The notes beneath the pieces are model-generated. The model was not told where the DNA came from. It searched no databases and saw only the letters and a list, made by a program, of their open reading frames with translations. DNA of 64,000 nucleotides from Methanosarcina sp. KYL-1. Lineage in GTDB: Archaea > Halobacteriota > Methanosarcinia > Methanosarcinales > Methanosarcinaceae. The position numbers and the translations under genes are program-made. Each line of letters starts with the position of its first letter. Within the stretch, counting starts at the first letter, position 1. This document shows positions 8,499 to 16,579 of the stretch, one piece after another. Location of the stretch: contig NZ_VOUA01000014.1 in the NCBI RefSeq assembly GCF_024372725.1, positions 1-64,000 of the forward strand, read 5' to 3'.

Positions 8499-8869
8499 AT
8501 GCGAGTGAGGCACGTAAGCTCCCTTCTGTTCCTGCAATATTTCCCTGCCACCCGTCAGTGGTAGGGACGGTCCCGAAGGACTCTTGCAGTGACGGCATTC
8601 GGCTAAGCGTTACCAAAACCAATCGGGACGATTCCGGACTGCTCGTTACTTCCCGATTTCCAACTTGCACCCACGAGGGTTCACCGTTTCATCCGTTCTC
8701 CCTGCGACCTCAGCTTTTGGCATCATCGCATTTGCAGGGTGCGGTTTTCGTTTCTGTGCCAGAGCCCGGGCTCTCGCCCGACACCCTTCACAGGTGTTCG
8801 TGTGTCCGGAGCGGTGGGGAGACTTTCCTCAGACTCGAAGGTCCGGCAGCCGTCCAGCCTCTCTCGCAT
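8499..8869 (-). ncRNA. rnpB: RNase P RNA
   Basis: Read on the minus strand, this 371-nt segment has the conserved 5' motif GAGGAAAGTC (plus-strand 8821-8830), the ACAGAAACGAAAACCGC block and the 3' motif ACAGAAGGGAGCTTAC (plus-strand 8514-8529). All are hallmarks of archaeal RNase P RNA. The ends pair as helix P1: the strand 8857-8869 pairs with 8499-8511 over 13 bp with one mismatch. The RNA is the catalytic part of the enzyme that trims tRNA 5' leaders. The ends are set by P1 pairing and may be off by a few bases. Confidence 0.95.
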
Positions 8870-8890
8870 GTTAATATTGATTGGGGTCTC

Positions 8891-8900
8891 TATATATTTT
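8891..8900 (-). promoter_or_regulatory. TATA box of RNase P RNA gene
   Basis: On the minus strand AAAATATATA lies about 26 bp upstream of the deduced RNA 5' end (8869), ideal spacing for an archaeal TATA box. Confidence 0.6.
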
Positions 8901-9236
8901 TTAAAGCTATATATATTTTGGGGTACGCTGTCTCTGCAAACTGGTGAGACGGTGGAAAGCCCGGAATGGCCGGAAATTATTTCCTCGATAAGGTTTCAGG
9001 AGCCTTATTTCCTTAATTCCTGCTCTGCAGGTGAACGTTTTCCTTCTGCTTCTTTTATTTTTTTTGAATTGGGCATGCGCCCAAATATTAATATATATGC
9101 ATTGTAATCGATAACCTGTGGAAGGTGTTTTGTTTCGCTTCCCGTGATTATCTGGAATAAATTATCGTTACTTTAATATGTGACTATAAGTATCATTTTT
9201 GTATTCAGTTTCCAGGCTTATTTTAAGAGGTAAAAC
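8901..9236. other. Intergenic region upstream of MMP9
   Basis: No gene is seen. A second AT-rich run (about 9081-9100, AATATTAATATATATGC) and a TTTAATATG region near 9172-9180 are candidate promoters for the plus-strand MMP9 cluster. The ribosome-binding site GAGGT lies a few bases before ATG 9237. Confidence 0.4.
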
Positions 9237-10376
9237 ATGAGTGATGATCTGTTCAATCTGCATATTGGATATGTTTGTTTTAAGAATCCTATCGCACTGG
9301 CTCCCATGGCAGGGATTGTCGACAGTGCGTTTGCCAACCATTATGCAGGTGATGCCGGGCTGGTAGTGCTTGGGGCATTTAACATTGATGAAGGCTCCAT
9401 TTCAGTTGCATCCCAGCTTGCAGCCCGGGGTAGAAAAGAATTCATTTCCGATGAGCCCATGGAGCTTATAAAAAAGGAAATCCGGGCTGTTACGTCCGGG
9501 AGTGCAGTTGCTGTCAATGTGAGGAGCACCACGCTTGACCCCCTCATCGAACTTGCAAAGCTCGTCAGGGATGAAGGTGCGATCCTTGAGTTAAACGCCC
9601 ACTGCAGGCAGCCCGAGATGCTTGAAGCAGGGCTGGGGGAAGCTCTCCTCCGCGACCTTCCCAGGCTTTCCAAATGGATCCGGGCGATCAAGGAAACGGG
9701 GGTTGTGCTTTCCGTAAAGGTCCGTGCAAATATTGTTGACGATGCCGAGCTTGCCCGGGTTATAGATAAGGCCGGGGCGGACATCATCCATGTGGATGCC
9801 ATGCTGGAAGGATTCGGTCCGGACATGGACGCGATCCTGACCTACAGGGACGCCACCAGGCTCTTTCTCATAGGGAACAACTCCGTTACGGATTTCATAG
9901 CTGCAAAGGAGATGTTTTCCCGGGGTGCGGATATGGTTTCCGTTGCCAGGGGAGCTATGGATGACCCCGAACTTATCCGGAAGCTTGTAGAAAGTGTGAA
10001 CTCTTACCAGGAAATCATAGGCTGGTATAATGCCCCAAAGCATGTCTGCAGTGATGGGGACTTCAGGGCCCTTGCTTTCTGCTGCATGCCCGTAAAGCCC
10101 TGCCCTGTTCATGAGAAGTTCAAGAAACTTGGGTACACGGCCGAGGAGTTTGCCCGGACAAAAATGGAATTCGCAAGGGGTACCTTGCTTGAATTTGGGG
10201 AGGACACCTGTTTCGGGAGCCTTGTCTGGTGCTGCAAAATCACAAAGCCCTGCTGGATCAGGGACGGGGCGTTAAATGCGCTTGATCTCTCTGATTCGGA
10301 GTATATGAGACTCAAGGAGCAACTGGCAAAATATATATTGGACCATGCGAGAATCCCGGTAAATGAATCCCGATAA
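9237..10376 (+). CDS. Methanogenesis marker protein 9 (Dus-like TIM barrel with cysteine-rich tail)
   Basis: This 379-residue protein has an N-terminal FMN-type TIM barrel related to dihydrouridine synthases (NPIALAPMAGIVDS at about residue 18; VKVRANIVDDAE; GADMVSVARGAM). A C-terminal cysteine-rich region follows, with FCCMPVKPCPVH and DTCFGSLVWCCKITKPCW. That barrel-plus-tail arrangement characterises methanogenesis marker protein 9, found essentially only in methanogens and of unproven function; the cysteines probably bind FeS or zinc. A good ribosome-binding site precedes the ATG. The 3' end overlaps the CitG-like gene by 14 bp, so they are translationally coupled. Confidence 0.88.
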   Translation: MSDDLFNLHIGYVCFKNPIALAPMAGIVDSAFANHYAGDAGLVVLGAFNIDEGSISVASQLAARGRKEFISDEPMELIKKEIRAVTSGSAVAVNVRSTTLDPLIELAKLVRDEGAILELNAHCRQPEMLEAGLGEALLRDLPRLSKWIRAIKETGVVLSVKVRANIVDDAELARVIDKAGADIIHVDAMLEGFGPDMDAILTYRDATRLFLIGNNSVTDFIAAKEMFSRGADMVSVARGAMDDPELIRKLVESVNSYQEIIGWYNAPKHVCSDGDFRALAFCCMPVKPCPVHEKFKKLGYTAEEFARTKMEFARGTLLEFGEDTCFGSLVWCCKITKPCWIRDGALNALDLSDSEYMRLKEQLAKYILDHARIPVNESR

Positions 10377-11454
10377 CGCAGATATCCCCGGCTTTTTGCC
10401 CTCAGGAGCTTTTGCTTCTCCCGCATCCAGCCATATCGCCCGCTGTGCCCAGCTTGCCATGCTACTTGAGGTCTCGGCCTCCCCCAAGCCCGGGAACGTG
10501 GACCGGGAACATGACTATCCTGATACCTGTTTTGAGCATTTCGTGGCTTCCTCCGTGGGAGTTTATCCGGCGCTTGAATTTGCTGCAAGGAGCAGGGAAG
10601 GGGTAGGAGCCCTGATTAAAGCGGCGGTATCCGAAAGTTCGGCATGGCAGCGGGGTGGAAATACCCATTTCGGGGCTTTTTTGCTTCTGGTCCCACTGGC
10701 AATGGCTGCAGGTGAATTCTTTGGAATAAAGGCTTCCGGAAACGGAAGTTTTGGCCAGGAAAGTTTCAGCCAGGAACGTTTCGGATACGAAAGTTTCATA
10801 CTCAAGGCCTCGGACTTTGAGGTTCTTGCGTCTCGAGCCCATGCTTTTGTCCGGGCAACGGATTCCGAAGACGCTGTCGAGTTCTACCGGGCATTCGGGG
10901 CTGCAGGAGTCCGGGTAAACAGCGTGGAAGAGTTCGACCTGGAAGACCCCGAAGCAACTGCAGAGCTCAGGGAACAGAATATAACGCTTTACGACCTTAT
11001 GGAAATTTCAAAAGGTTACGACCTTATCGCAAACGAGTGGACCTCGGGCTTCGGGCGCTGCCTTGAAGGGGCAAGGTGCATCCTCGATTTCATGCAGGCC
11101 CGGAATGGCGGAGCGGAAAGTTCCGTTCGAGGCTCTTCTCCGGACTGTTCGGGCACCGGGATCAATGAAGCCGTGGTTTATGCTTTTATTAAGCTGCTTT
11201 CCAGGCACAGGGACACCTTCATTCAGACCAAGTTTGATTCAGAGACTGCAGATTACGTCTCTTCCCGGGCCCGGGAGATCCTTCTTGCCCGGGAGGACGG
11301 CTCAGGGCCTGCGAGCCGGGCTTTTTCCTCATTGATCCCTGCGATAAGGGAGTTTGATTCCGAGCTTCTTGAAAAGAGGATCAACCCAGGTTCAACTGCA
11401 GATATCATTATTGCCGGGCTTTTCATTGCCCTTCTTGGGGGGCTGCGCTTTTGA
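10363..11454 (+). CDS. CitG-like (triphosphoribosyl-dephospho-CoA synthase family) protein
   Basis: This 363-residue protein carries the CitG/MdcB signature SPKPGNVDREHDYPDT near residue 42 and later GINEAVVYAFIKLLSRHRDTFI. Bacterial CitG makes the prosthetic-group precursor of citrate lyase, but a methanogen has no such lyase. Homologues instead occur in the methanopterin biosynthesis clusters of methanogens and methylotrophs (my recollection: orf5 of that cluster). Here it lies between MMP9 and DUF447-DmrX, which supports a pterin-coenzyme role. Residues about 125-145 (SFGQESFSQERFGYESF) look like a repeat-born insertion. It overlaps MMP9 at its 5' end and the next gene by 4 bp. Confidence 0.8.
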   Translation: MNPDNADIPGFLPSGAFASPASSHIARCAQLAMLLEVSASPKPGNVDREHDYPDTCFEHFVASSVGVYPALEFAARSREGVGALIKAAVSESSAWQRGGNTHFGAFLLLVPLAMAAGEFFGIKASGNGSFGQESFSQERFGYESFILKASDFEVLASRAHAFVRATDSEDAVEFYRAFGAAGVRVNSVEEFDLEDPEATAELREQNITLYDLMEISKGYDLIANEWTSGFGRCLEGARCILDFMQARNGGAESSVRGSSPDCSGTGINEAVVYAFIKLLSRHRDTFIQTKFDSETADYVSSRAREILLAREDGSGPASRAFSSLIPAIREFDSELLEKRINPGSTADIIIAGLFIALLGGLRF

Positions 11455-12188
11455 CCGAACCTCTTATTGAATGCAAGGAATTAAATGAAGATAAGGAATG
11501 CAAGGAATTAAATGAAGATAAGGAATGCAAGGAATTAAATGAAGATAAGGAATGCAAGGAATTAATGGAAGATAGTGGGTGCAGGAATACGGTTCTTGAT
11601 ATCGATCTCTCCTCTTTCGGAATTCTTGAAGGGATTTCCGAAACAATTGTCAGCACGGGCTTCGAGTTCCCGAATGCGGCCCCCATAGGGATCATACGGA
11701 AAAGCGGAAGGCCTTTTGTCCGGCTCTTTAAGGGCAGCCATACTTGGGCAAATGTCTCGAAAGAAAAGTACCTGGCCGCAAACGTGGTGTACGACCCCCT
11801 GCTCCTTGTGCGTTCCACTTTCTTTGACCTCGCCATTTCCGAGTTTGAGTTCGTTCCCGCAGGTGGGCGAAGCTTTCCGGTCCTGAAGGAAGCTTCCGCT
11901 TGGGTGGTCTTCAAATGCGTCAACATAAAGAATACGGACCAGGCCCTGGTGGCAGAACTGGTGCCGGTAGAAGCGGGCTTTAACGAAGCGAATATGAAAT
12001 TCCTTCCTGTCCCCAACCGGGGCTTCAATGCCGTGCTTGAGGCCACTGTCCACGCAACGCGCTACCAGCTTTCCAGAGATGAAAAATACCTGGAATGGAT
12101 CCTGCACTACGAAGAGCTTGCTTCCAAGTGTGGAGGCGAAAAAGAAAAGCAGGCAATGGAACTGCTTTATAAGGTTCTGGGGCTCTGA
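11451..12188 (+). CDS. DUF447 family protein with repeat-expanded N-terminus
   Basis: Translation can start at TTG 11451, which overlaps the upstream stop as TTGA (245 residues), or at ATG 11565 after the repeat (207 residues). The conserved DUF447 domain begins at LSSFGILEGISETIVSTGFEF, a split-barrel flavin-binding-like fold. Before it lie about four copies of CKELNEDKE encoded by a 27-bp tandem repeat. Homologues sit in tetrahydromethanopterin biosynthesis clusters (recalled as orf7), consistent with CitG-like upstream and DmrX downstream. The biochemical role is not established. The repeat is in frame, so it does not disrupt the protein if the TTG start is used. Confidence 0.8.
   Translation: MTEPLIECKELNEDKECKELNEDKECKELNEDKECKELMEDSGCRNTVLDIDLSSFGILEGISETIVSTGFEFPNAAPIGIIRKSGRPFVRLFKGSHTWANVSKEKYLAANVVYDPLLLVRSTFFDLAISEFEFVPAGGRSFPVLKEASAWVVFKCVNIKNTDQALVAELVPVEAGFNEANMKFLPVPNRGFNAVLEATVHATRYQLSRDEKYLEWILHYEELASKCGGEKEKQAMELLYKVLGL
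11470..11562 (+). repeat. 27-bp tandem repeat inside the DUF447 gene
   Basis: Three complete copies of AATGCAAGGAATTAAATGAA plus GATAAGG (27 bp) are followed by a partial fourth. The unit is divisible by three and encodes CKELNEDKE. It is nearly identical between copies, so the expansion is recent. Confidence 0.9.
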
Positions 12189-12352
12189 ATCTTTTTTCCA
12201 GGGCTGGGAATTTTTCATCATGTCTGGTTCTACACATTTCCATTTTTTTCTCTTTTAACCTTTTTTTGTTCCTCTTTCAGTCCTCTTTTAGCCCTCTTTT
12301 TTGCTTTCTTTTTAGAAAATTATATTATCCCCCTTGGGCATGAGTTCTTTCT

Positions 12353-13072
12353 ATGACTTTTCAGAGAATTGCATGGGGCATTACGGGAGCCGGGCATTTC
12401 CTGGACCGGAGCTACCAGGTCTTCAAGGAGCTCAAGTTAAGAGACTCCGAGCTTTCCGTAAACACTTACGTTTCCAGGGCTGCCGAGGAGGTGCTGCGGA
12501 TGTACGGGCTTGAGCAGAAACTTGTGAAAATCTCAGGCGGGGATTACCTGGAAGAGGTCTTCAGGGAAAGTGAGCAGGGGTCCAGTTCCCCAAAAGTCGG
12601 GCGCTTCCTCCTTGAAAGATACGATGCCCTCTTTGTTACGCCCGCAACCTCTAATACGGTCTCGAAAATCGCCTATGGGATCGCAGACTCCCTGGTTACG
12701 AATGCCGTTGCCCAGGCCGTGAAGGGAAGGGTCCCGGTCTATGTGGTGCCTGTGGATATCGAAGGCTCGATAGTCTCTGAGATGCCCTACAATATAGACC
12801 GGAAACAGTGCCGGCACTGTGAGGACTGCCCTCCGCGGGAAAACTGCCCCCACGGCGCAATCACCGAAAGGAACGGTGCAACGGACCAGATCGAACTCCT
12901 TAAATGCAAGGGATGCGGGATCTGCAAGGAACTCTGTCCCTACAATGCCATCAAGGGCGGCCCTGTGGAGGTCCTGGTCCGGGATGTTGACATGCGCAAC
13001 GTTGAGATCATGAAAAGCCTGCAGGGAATAACCGTGCTTGAAAGTCCCGAAGCGATCCTGAATCTTTTCTAA
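12353..13072 (+). CDS. dmrX: Dihydromethanopterin reductase (acceptor), iron-sulfur flavoprotein
   Basis: This 239-residue protein has an N-terminal flavoprotein domain of the FMN-binding, decarboxylase-like fold (GITGAGHFL near residue 10; TPATSNTVSKIAYGIADSLVTNA near 97-118). Two [4Fe-4S] motifs follow, at C153/C156/C159/C165 and C185/C188/C191/C195. This matches DmrX of Methanosarcina, which catalyses the last step of tetrahydrosarcinapterin synthesis by reducing dihydromethanopterin with electrons from a reduced carrier. The two preceding genes belong to families also found in methanopterin clusters. A TATA-like AAATTATATTA (about 12315-12327) gives a nearly leaderless mRNA. The older annotation archaeoflavoprotein AfpA is the main alternative. 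Confidence 0.87.
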   Translation: MTFQRIAWGITGAGHFLDRSYQVFKELKLRDSELSVNTYVSRAAEEVLRMYGLEQKLVKISGGDYLEEVFRESEQGSSSPKVGRFLLERYDALFVTPATSNTVSKIAYGIADSLVTNAVAQAVKGRVPVYVVPVDIEGSIVSEMPYNIDRKQCRHCEDCPPRENCPHGAITERNGATDQIELLKCKGCGICKELCPYNAIKGGPVEVLVRDVDMRNVEIMKSLQGITVLESPEAILNLF

Positions 13073-13314
13073 GTTTTTCGGTTTTCGGCACCTTTTTTCC
13101 TTTCATTTTCTTTTCCTTTCCTTTCTTCTTCTCTTTCTTCTTCTCTTTTTTTAATTCGGAAGTTAAGCAAACTTTCAGATGGAGCTTCACGACCTATAAG
13201 GCAGGATGCTTGCCACTTTAGTGGCGAGAGGAATGCCGTCCACTTCCCCTAATACTTGTTATTGAGCACATAGTATATAAAATCCAGAACATATTCTTCT
13301 ACAGGGGATGTTAT

Positions 13315-14388
13315 ATGCTTCTAACGGTAAAATCTAAATTAACTACAAATCATGAACAACATGATAGCCTATTGAAAACTATGGAAAAGTTCAATGAAGC
13401 ATGTAACTACATCTCTGTTTTTGCATTTAAGAAAAAGACTTTCGGTAAAGTCAGAATTCAAAAAGAACTTTATTATGAAATCAGAGAAAAGTTTGGATTA
13501 TCTGCTCAAATGACTGTTAGGGCAGTTGGAAAGGTAGCAGAATCATATAAGGTAGATAGAAAAACACTTCATGAATTTGAACCTCATGGAGCTATTGTTT
13601 ACGATCAAAGAATTCTGTCTTATAAATCGGCTGATGAAATCTCCATATTAACCCTTGATGGCAGGATAGAAGCAGGTGTCCAATATGGAGAATCTAGAAA
13701 ACTCGAAGCTGACAGGGTAAAGGGGCAGGCCGACCTCATCTATAAAAATGGAACTTTCTATCTAATGATAGTGGTTGATCTGCCAGATGCAGAACCAATC
13801 ATTCCTGATGATGTATTGGGTATAGATCTGGGAATTGTTAATCTTGCTACTACATCAGATGGAAAAGCATATTCAGGTGAAAAATGTACCGAAGTTAGGC
13901 AGAGATATGCTAAAATTAAAGCTTCTCTACAATCTACAGGTACATATTCTGCAAAAAGACACCTGAAAAAAATTAGTGGTAGAGAACGCAGATTCAAAAA
14001 AGATACCAATCATTGCATTTCAAAGGAAATAGTACAAACAGCTAGAGACACGAATCGAGCTATTGCCCTTGAAGATCTTTCAGGCATTAGAGAGAGGGTT
14101 ACGGTTTCAAAGGCTGCTCGGGAATCTATTGGAAAATGGGCTTTTTTGGAATTAAGGAACTTTATTGAGTATAAAGCAAAACTGGCAGGAGTTCCTGTAT
14201 TTCCAGTCGATCCTCGAAACACTTCAACAACTTGCTCAGTATGTGGGTACACAAACAAGAAAAACAGAAAGAATCAAGCATCTTTTGTTTGTCTTGCTTG
14301 TGGTCATACTGAAAACGCTGATTTCAATGCAGCAAAAAATATCGCTTTCAGGGCAGCCGTCAATCTGCCTATAGTCCTCTGCTCGTAA
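13315..14388 (+). CDS. tnpB: TnpB-family RNA-guided nuclease of a second clade
   Basis: The protein has 357 residues. RuvC-I is GIDLGIVNLA with D171, RuvC-II is ALEDLSG with E253, the zinc finger is C307-SV-C310 / C326-LA-C329, and RuvC-III is ENADFNAAKNI with D336. The catalytic triad and zinc ligands are complete. It has little identity to the 371-residue TnpBs outside these motifs. The coding sequence is clearly more AT-rich than its neighbours, consistent with recent arrival. A GGGGAT site precedes ATG 13315. Its expected activity is omega-RNA-guided DNA cleavage; the putative guide starts at 14435. Confidence 0.92.
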   Translation: MLLTVKSKLTTNHEQHDSLLKTMEKFNEACNYISVFAFKKKTFGKVRIQKELYYEIREKFGLSAQMTVRAVGKVAESYKVDRKTLHEFEPHGAIVYDQRILSYKSADEISILTLDGRIEAGVQYGESRKLEADRVKGQADLIYKNGTFYLMIVVDLPDAEPIIPDDVLGIDLGIVNLATTSDGKAYSGEKCTEVRQRYAKIKASLQSTGTYSAKRHLKKISGRERRFKKDTNHCISKEIVQTARDTNRAIALEDLSGIRERVTVSKAARESIGKWAFLELRNFIEYKAKLAGVPVFPVDPRNTSTTCSVCGYTNKKNRKNQASFVCLACGHTENADFNAAKNIAFRAAVNLPIVLCS

Positions 14389-14434
14389 GAGAAGTTGAAG
14401 GACAAGCCTGTGACTTTAGTCGGGGGTAATTGAC
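14389..14434 (+). ncRNA. Putative omega RNA 3' end of the divergent TnpB element; guide would start at 14435
   Basis: The short tail contains a small hairpin GACT-TT-AGTC followed by GGGGGTAATTGAC, analogous to the right ends of the other two elements. The RNA probably also includes the 3' part of tnpB. The predicted guide begins TTTGATATGGTAATTT. Inferred, not demonstrated. Confidence 0.4.
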
Positions 14435-14562
14435 TTTGATATGGTAATTTTTCCATATCTTCCGGTAAACAAACTTTCAGCTCCAAGAAAGTTGAAAAAA
14501 ATAAAAAAGAAGTGTACTGTGTGGATTATTCGTTTTTCCGTGGAAATGGTGGAGATTTCCAA

Positions 14563-14601
14563 TGGCAAAACACTCTATAATCAAGTTAAGTTGTTTTGCC
14601 A
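14563..14601. repeat. 10-bp inverted repeat with 19-nt spacer
   Basis: TGGCAAAACA (14563-14572) and TGTTTTGCCA (14592-14601) are perfect inverted copies. They lie between the TnpB element and the ABC operon end, followed by a TATA-like TTTTATATATAAATATG. No gene follows on the plus strand, so this may be a relic of a lost promoter or insertion. Confidence 0.4.
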
Positions 14602-14713
14602 ATAATTGGTATTCCTTTTTTATATATAAATATGTTGTTAACGCCGTTATGTCTTAGGGCCTTCATGCCTTCTTTTTCCTTTACTCCTCGATGTGTTTCC
14701 TGGTTCTCATTTT

Positions 14714-14797
14714 CTATCTTCCTGATTCTATCTGTTTTTCAATTTTCCTTGCCAAACTTTCTTCCTGGTGCAAATGCAAAGAGACCTTTACTTTCAT
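14714..14797 (-). pseudogene. Relic of a PHP-domain gene C-terminus
   Basis: On the minus strand this 27-codon frame ends HQEESLARKIEKQIESGR. That matches the last residues of the intact PHP-domain protein at 21362-22375 (HSEENLAREIEKQIENETWK), with clear nucleotide similarity over about 40 bp. The remainder of the gene is missing. It looks like a fragment left by duplication or deletion; a very short independent peptide is less likely. Confidence 0.45.
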
Positions 14798-14858
14798 TCT
14801 CTTCACCTTTTATCATAATCCGCCTGATCCGGAATCTTTTCCGGAATCTTTTCCGGTA

Positions 14859-15551
14859 TCATGCTTCAATCACGTCCAGTTTCCCGTTTTCAAGCATTCC
14901 CAGGCTGTCCGACATGAAGCGGACAACGGCTTCGTCATGTGAGATCAGGAGGTAACCGATTCCCTGCTCGTCCTGCACCTTTTTCAACAGGTGGAGGATC
15001 TGGGCCTGGACTGAGACGTCAAGGGCTGAGGTTGGCTCGTCAAGCACAATGTATTCCGGTTCGAGCAGGAGGATCCTGCCGAGGGCAAGGCGCTGTAGCT
15101 GGCCGCCTGAGAGCTGGGCCGGGTAGCGGGCAAGCACTTCTTCGGGGAGGCCTGTAGTCTTCAGCATTTCTTTTGTGCGCCGGATACGCTCGGTTCCCGG
15201 GGTATCGAGCAGTTTCAGGACTTCGGAAACCGAATGCTCGATCCGCTTCCCGGGGTTAAAGGCATCTGTGGGGTCCTGGAACATCATCTGGACCCGGCGG
15301 CGGAAAGTTGCATATTCGGCTTTTTTCATCCCGGAAAGTGGACTCCCCTTAAAATGAATCGCTCCCGCCGTGGGACTTTCAAGTCCTGCAATTATTCTTC
15401 CGAGCGTGCTCTTTCCTTCCCCCGAGGGCCCCATCAGCCCGAAAGTTTTCCCGGGTTCAAGTTCAAACGACACGTCCCGGAAAATACATTTTCCTCCTCC
15501 AAGCAATCCGGACCCGTATATCTTTGAGAGGTTTTCGGCTTTCAGGGACAC
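14859..15551 (-). CDS. ABC transporter ATPase, oligopeptide/nickel type (DppF-like)
   Basis: The 230-residue ATPase starts at GTG 15551, placed 7 nt after GAGGTG; an earlier GTG at 15560 is possible. It shows Walker A GPSGEGKSTLG, signature LSGGQLQRLALGR and Walker B LLEPEYIVLDEPTSALD. It is the last gene of the minus-strand operon and overlaps the DppD-like ATPase by about 10 bp, so the pair probably forms the heterodimeric motor of one importer. The short length lacks the C-terminal extension of many DppF proteins. Confidence 0.88.
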   Translation of the reverse strand: MSLKAENLSKIYGSGLLGGGKCIFRDVSFELEPGKTFGLMGPSGEGKSTLGRIIAGLESPTAGAIHFKGSPLSGMKKAEYATFRRRVQMMFQDPTDAFNPGKRIEHSVSEVLKLLDTPGTERIRRTKEMLKTTGLPEEVLARYPAQLSGGQLQRLALGRILLLEPEYIVLDEPTSALDVSVQAQILHLLKKVQDEQGIGYLLISHDEAVVRFMSDSLGMLENGKLDVIEA

Positions 15552-16579
15552 AAAAAACACCTCACTGCCCTTCCGTTACTTTCTTTAAGTTTGGGGTGTT
15601 CCTGCATGCAGCGTTTTTCCTTAACGTTGCATCTCGGATGGAACCTGCAGCCAGCGGGCGGGCTGCTGAGGGGCGGGGATAAACCGGGTATGGGTACAAA
15701 ACCCCTTTCAGGCAGGCTGTTCAGGAGCCCCCTGGTGTAGGGGTGGCGCGGGCTTTCAAATAAGCTTGAAGTGTCAGCAATCTCTACGATTTCCCCTGCA
15801 TACATTACTGCAACCCTGTCCGCAAGCCGCCGCACAAAGCCGAGGTCGTGGCTTATCAGAAGCAGGGCGGTTTCACTCTTCTCTTTCAGGCCTTTAAATT
15901 CGTTCTCCAGTTCGGATACGCGGTCCCTGTCGAGCCCTTTGCTGGGTTCATCTGCTATAAGGAGGACCGGGTCAAGTATGGTTGAAGCCGCAATCAAGAA
16001 GCGCTGGTTCATTCCGCCGGAACACCATGAGGGGTAGTATCCCATGTATTCATGAGGATTTGAAAAGCCCACTCGTTTAAGGGCTCCTGCGACTTTTGAG
16101 AGAGCTTCAGTTTTTTTCTTTTCCTTCCCTTTCCCTTTTTCCTGTCCGTGTATTCGGAGGGGTTCTGCAAGCTGGTTCCCTATTGAATATACGGGATTTA
16201 AAGCGAGAGAAGGGTTCTGGAAAATGATGGAGATTTCTTTTCCCCTGAGCTTTGCCATCTCTTTTTCTCTCAGTCCGAGGAGGTTTTTGCCTCCGAATTC
16301 TATTGTTCCCCGAACTCTGGATTCCGGGGGCAGAAGACGCATAATTGCATGTGCAACGACGGATTTCCCGCAGCCTGTCTCCCCTACAAGGGCCAGGGTT
16401 TCTTTTTCCCTGATAGAAATCGAAAGGCAGGAAACTGCGGTCACGGTTCCGGTTTCATTTTCTTTTTTAGTTTCGTTTTTAATTTCTTTTTTATTCTCTG
16501 ATTTATTTTCGTTTTTGTTCTCGGTTTCATTTCCCTGGAAAGAAACATTGAGATCTTTTATTTCCAGCAGTATGTTCAT
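15542..16579 (-). CDS. ABC transporter ATPase, oligopeptide/nickel type (DppD-like), with lysine/glutamate/asparagine-rich insertion
   Basis: The 345-residue protein starts at ATG 16579, which overlaps the permease stop as ATGA. It shows Walker A ALVGETGCGKSVVAHAI, Walker B DPVLLIADEPSKGLD and the C-terminal cysteine-containing oligopeptide-transporter motif (FHPRCNVKEKRC). Between the first two strands lies a low-complexity run of N/E/K residues (about residues 17-42), encoded by imperfect short repeats and absent from ordinary family members. The signature region is SGGMNQRF. Partner of the DppF-like ATPase downstream. Confidence 0.88.
   Translation of the reverse strand: MNILLEIKDLNVSFQGNETENKNENKSENKKEIKNETKKENETGTVTAVSCLSISIREKETLALVGETGCGKSVVAHAIMRLLPPESRVRGTIEFGGKNLLGLREKEMAKLRGKEISIIFQNPSLALNPVYSIGNQLAEPLRIHGQEKGKGKEKKKTEALSKVAGALKRVGFSNPHEYMGYYPSWCSGGMNQRFLIAASTILDPVLLIADEPSKGLDRDRVSELENEFKGLKEKSETALLLISHDLGFVRRLADRVAVMYAGEIVEIADTSSLFESPRHPYTRGLLNSLPERGFVPIPGLSPPLSSPPAGCRFHPRCNVKEKRCMQEHPKLKESNGRAVRCFLCP

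Larger units (their letters stand above)
13191..14434 (+). mobile_element. Divergent TnpB-only IS605-superfamily element
   Basis: The tnpB at 13315 belongs to a different family from the other two, yet its flanks have the same layout. The left end has a perfect hairpin GCCACT-TT-AGTGGC (13212-13225) and GCCGTCCACTTCCC (13235-13248), identical to copy 1. The right end has GCCTGTGACTTTAGTC and ends GGGGGTAATTGAC (14422-14434), resembling GGGGTAGTTCAC. No tnpA is present. The left boundary after TTCAC (13186-13190) is provisional because there is no second copy here to align. An 11-bp direct repeat CAAACTTTCAG flanks the element (13168-13178 and 14470-14480) and may be chance or a relic. Confidence 0.7.

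Noticed and set aside
8558-9107. Plus-strand frames of 69-129 codons at 8558-9107
   Set aside because: They lie over the RNase P RNA gene and its promoter; the open frames come from the structured GC-rich RNA sequence.
10109-10588. Long minus-strand frame over the MMP9/CitG junction
   Set aside because: Antisense shadow in GC-rich coding sequence, as for many other long opposite-strand frames; the plus-strand genes have recognised motifs and ribosome-binding sites.
13168-14480. CAAACTTTCAG direct repeats as a target-site duplication of the divergent TnpB element
   Set aside because: IS605-superfamily insertion does not create target duplications, and the repeats are not at the deduced element ends. 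Noted only as flanking similarity.
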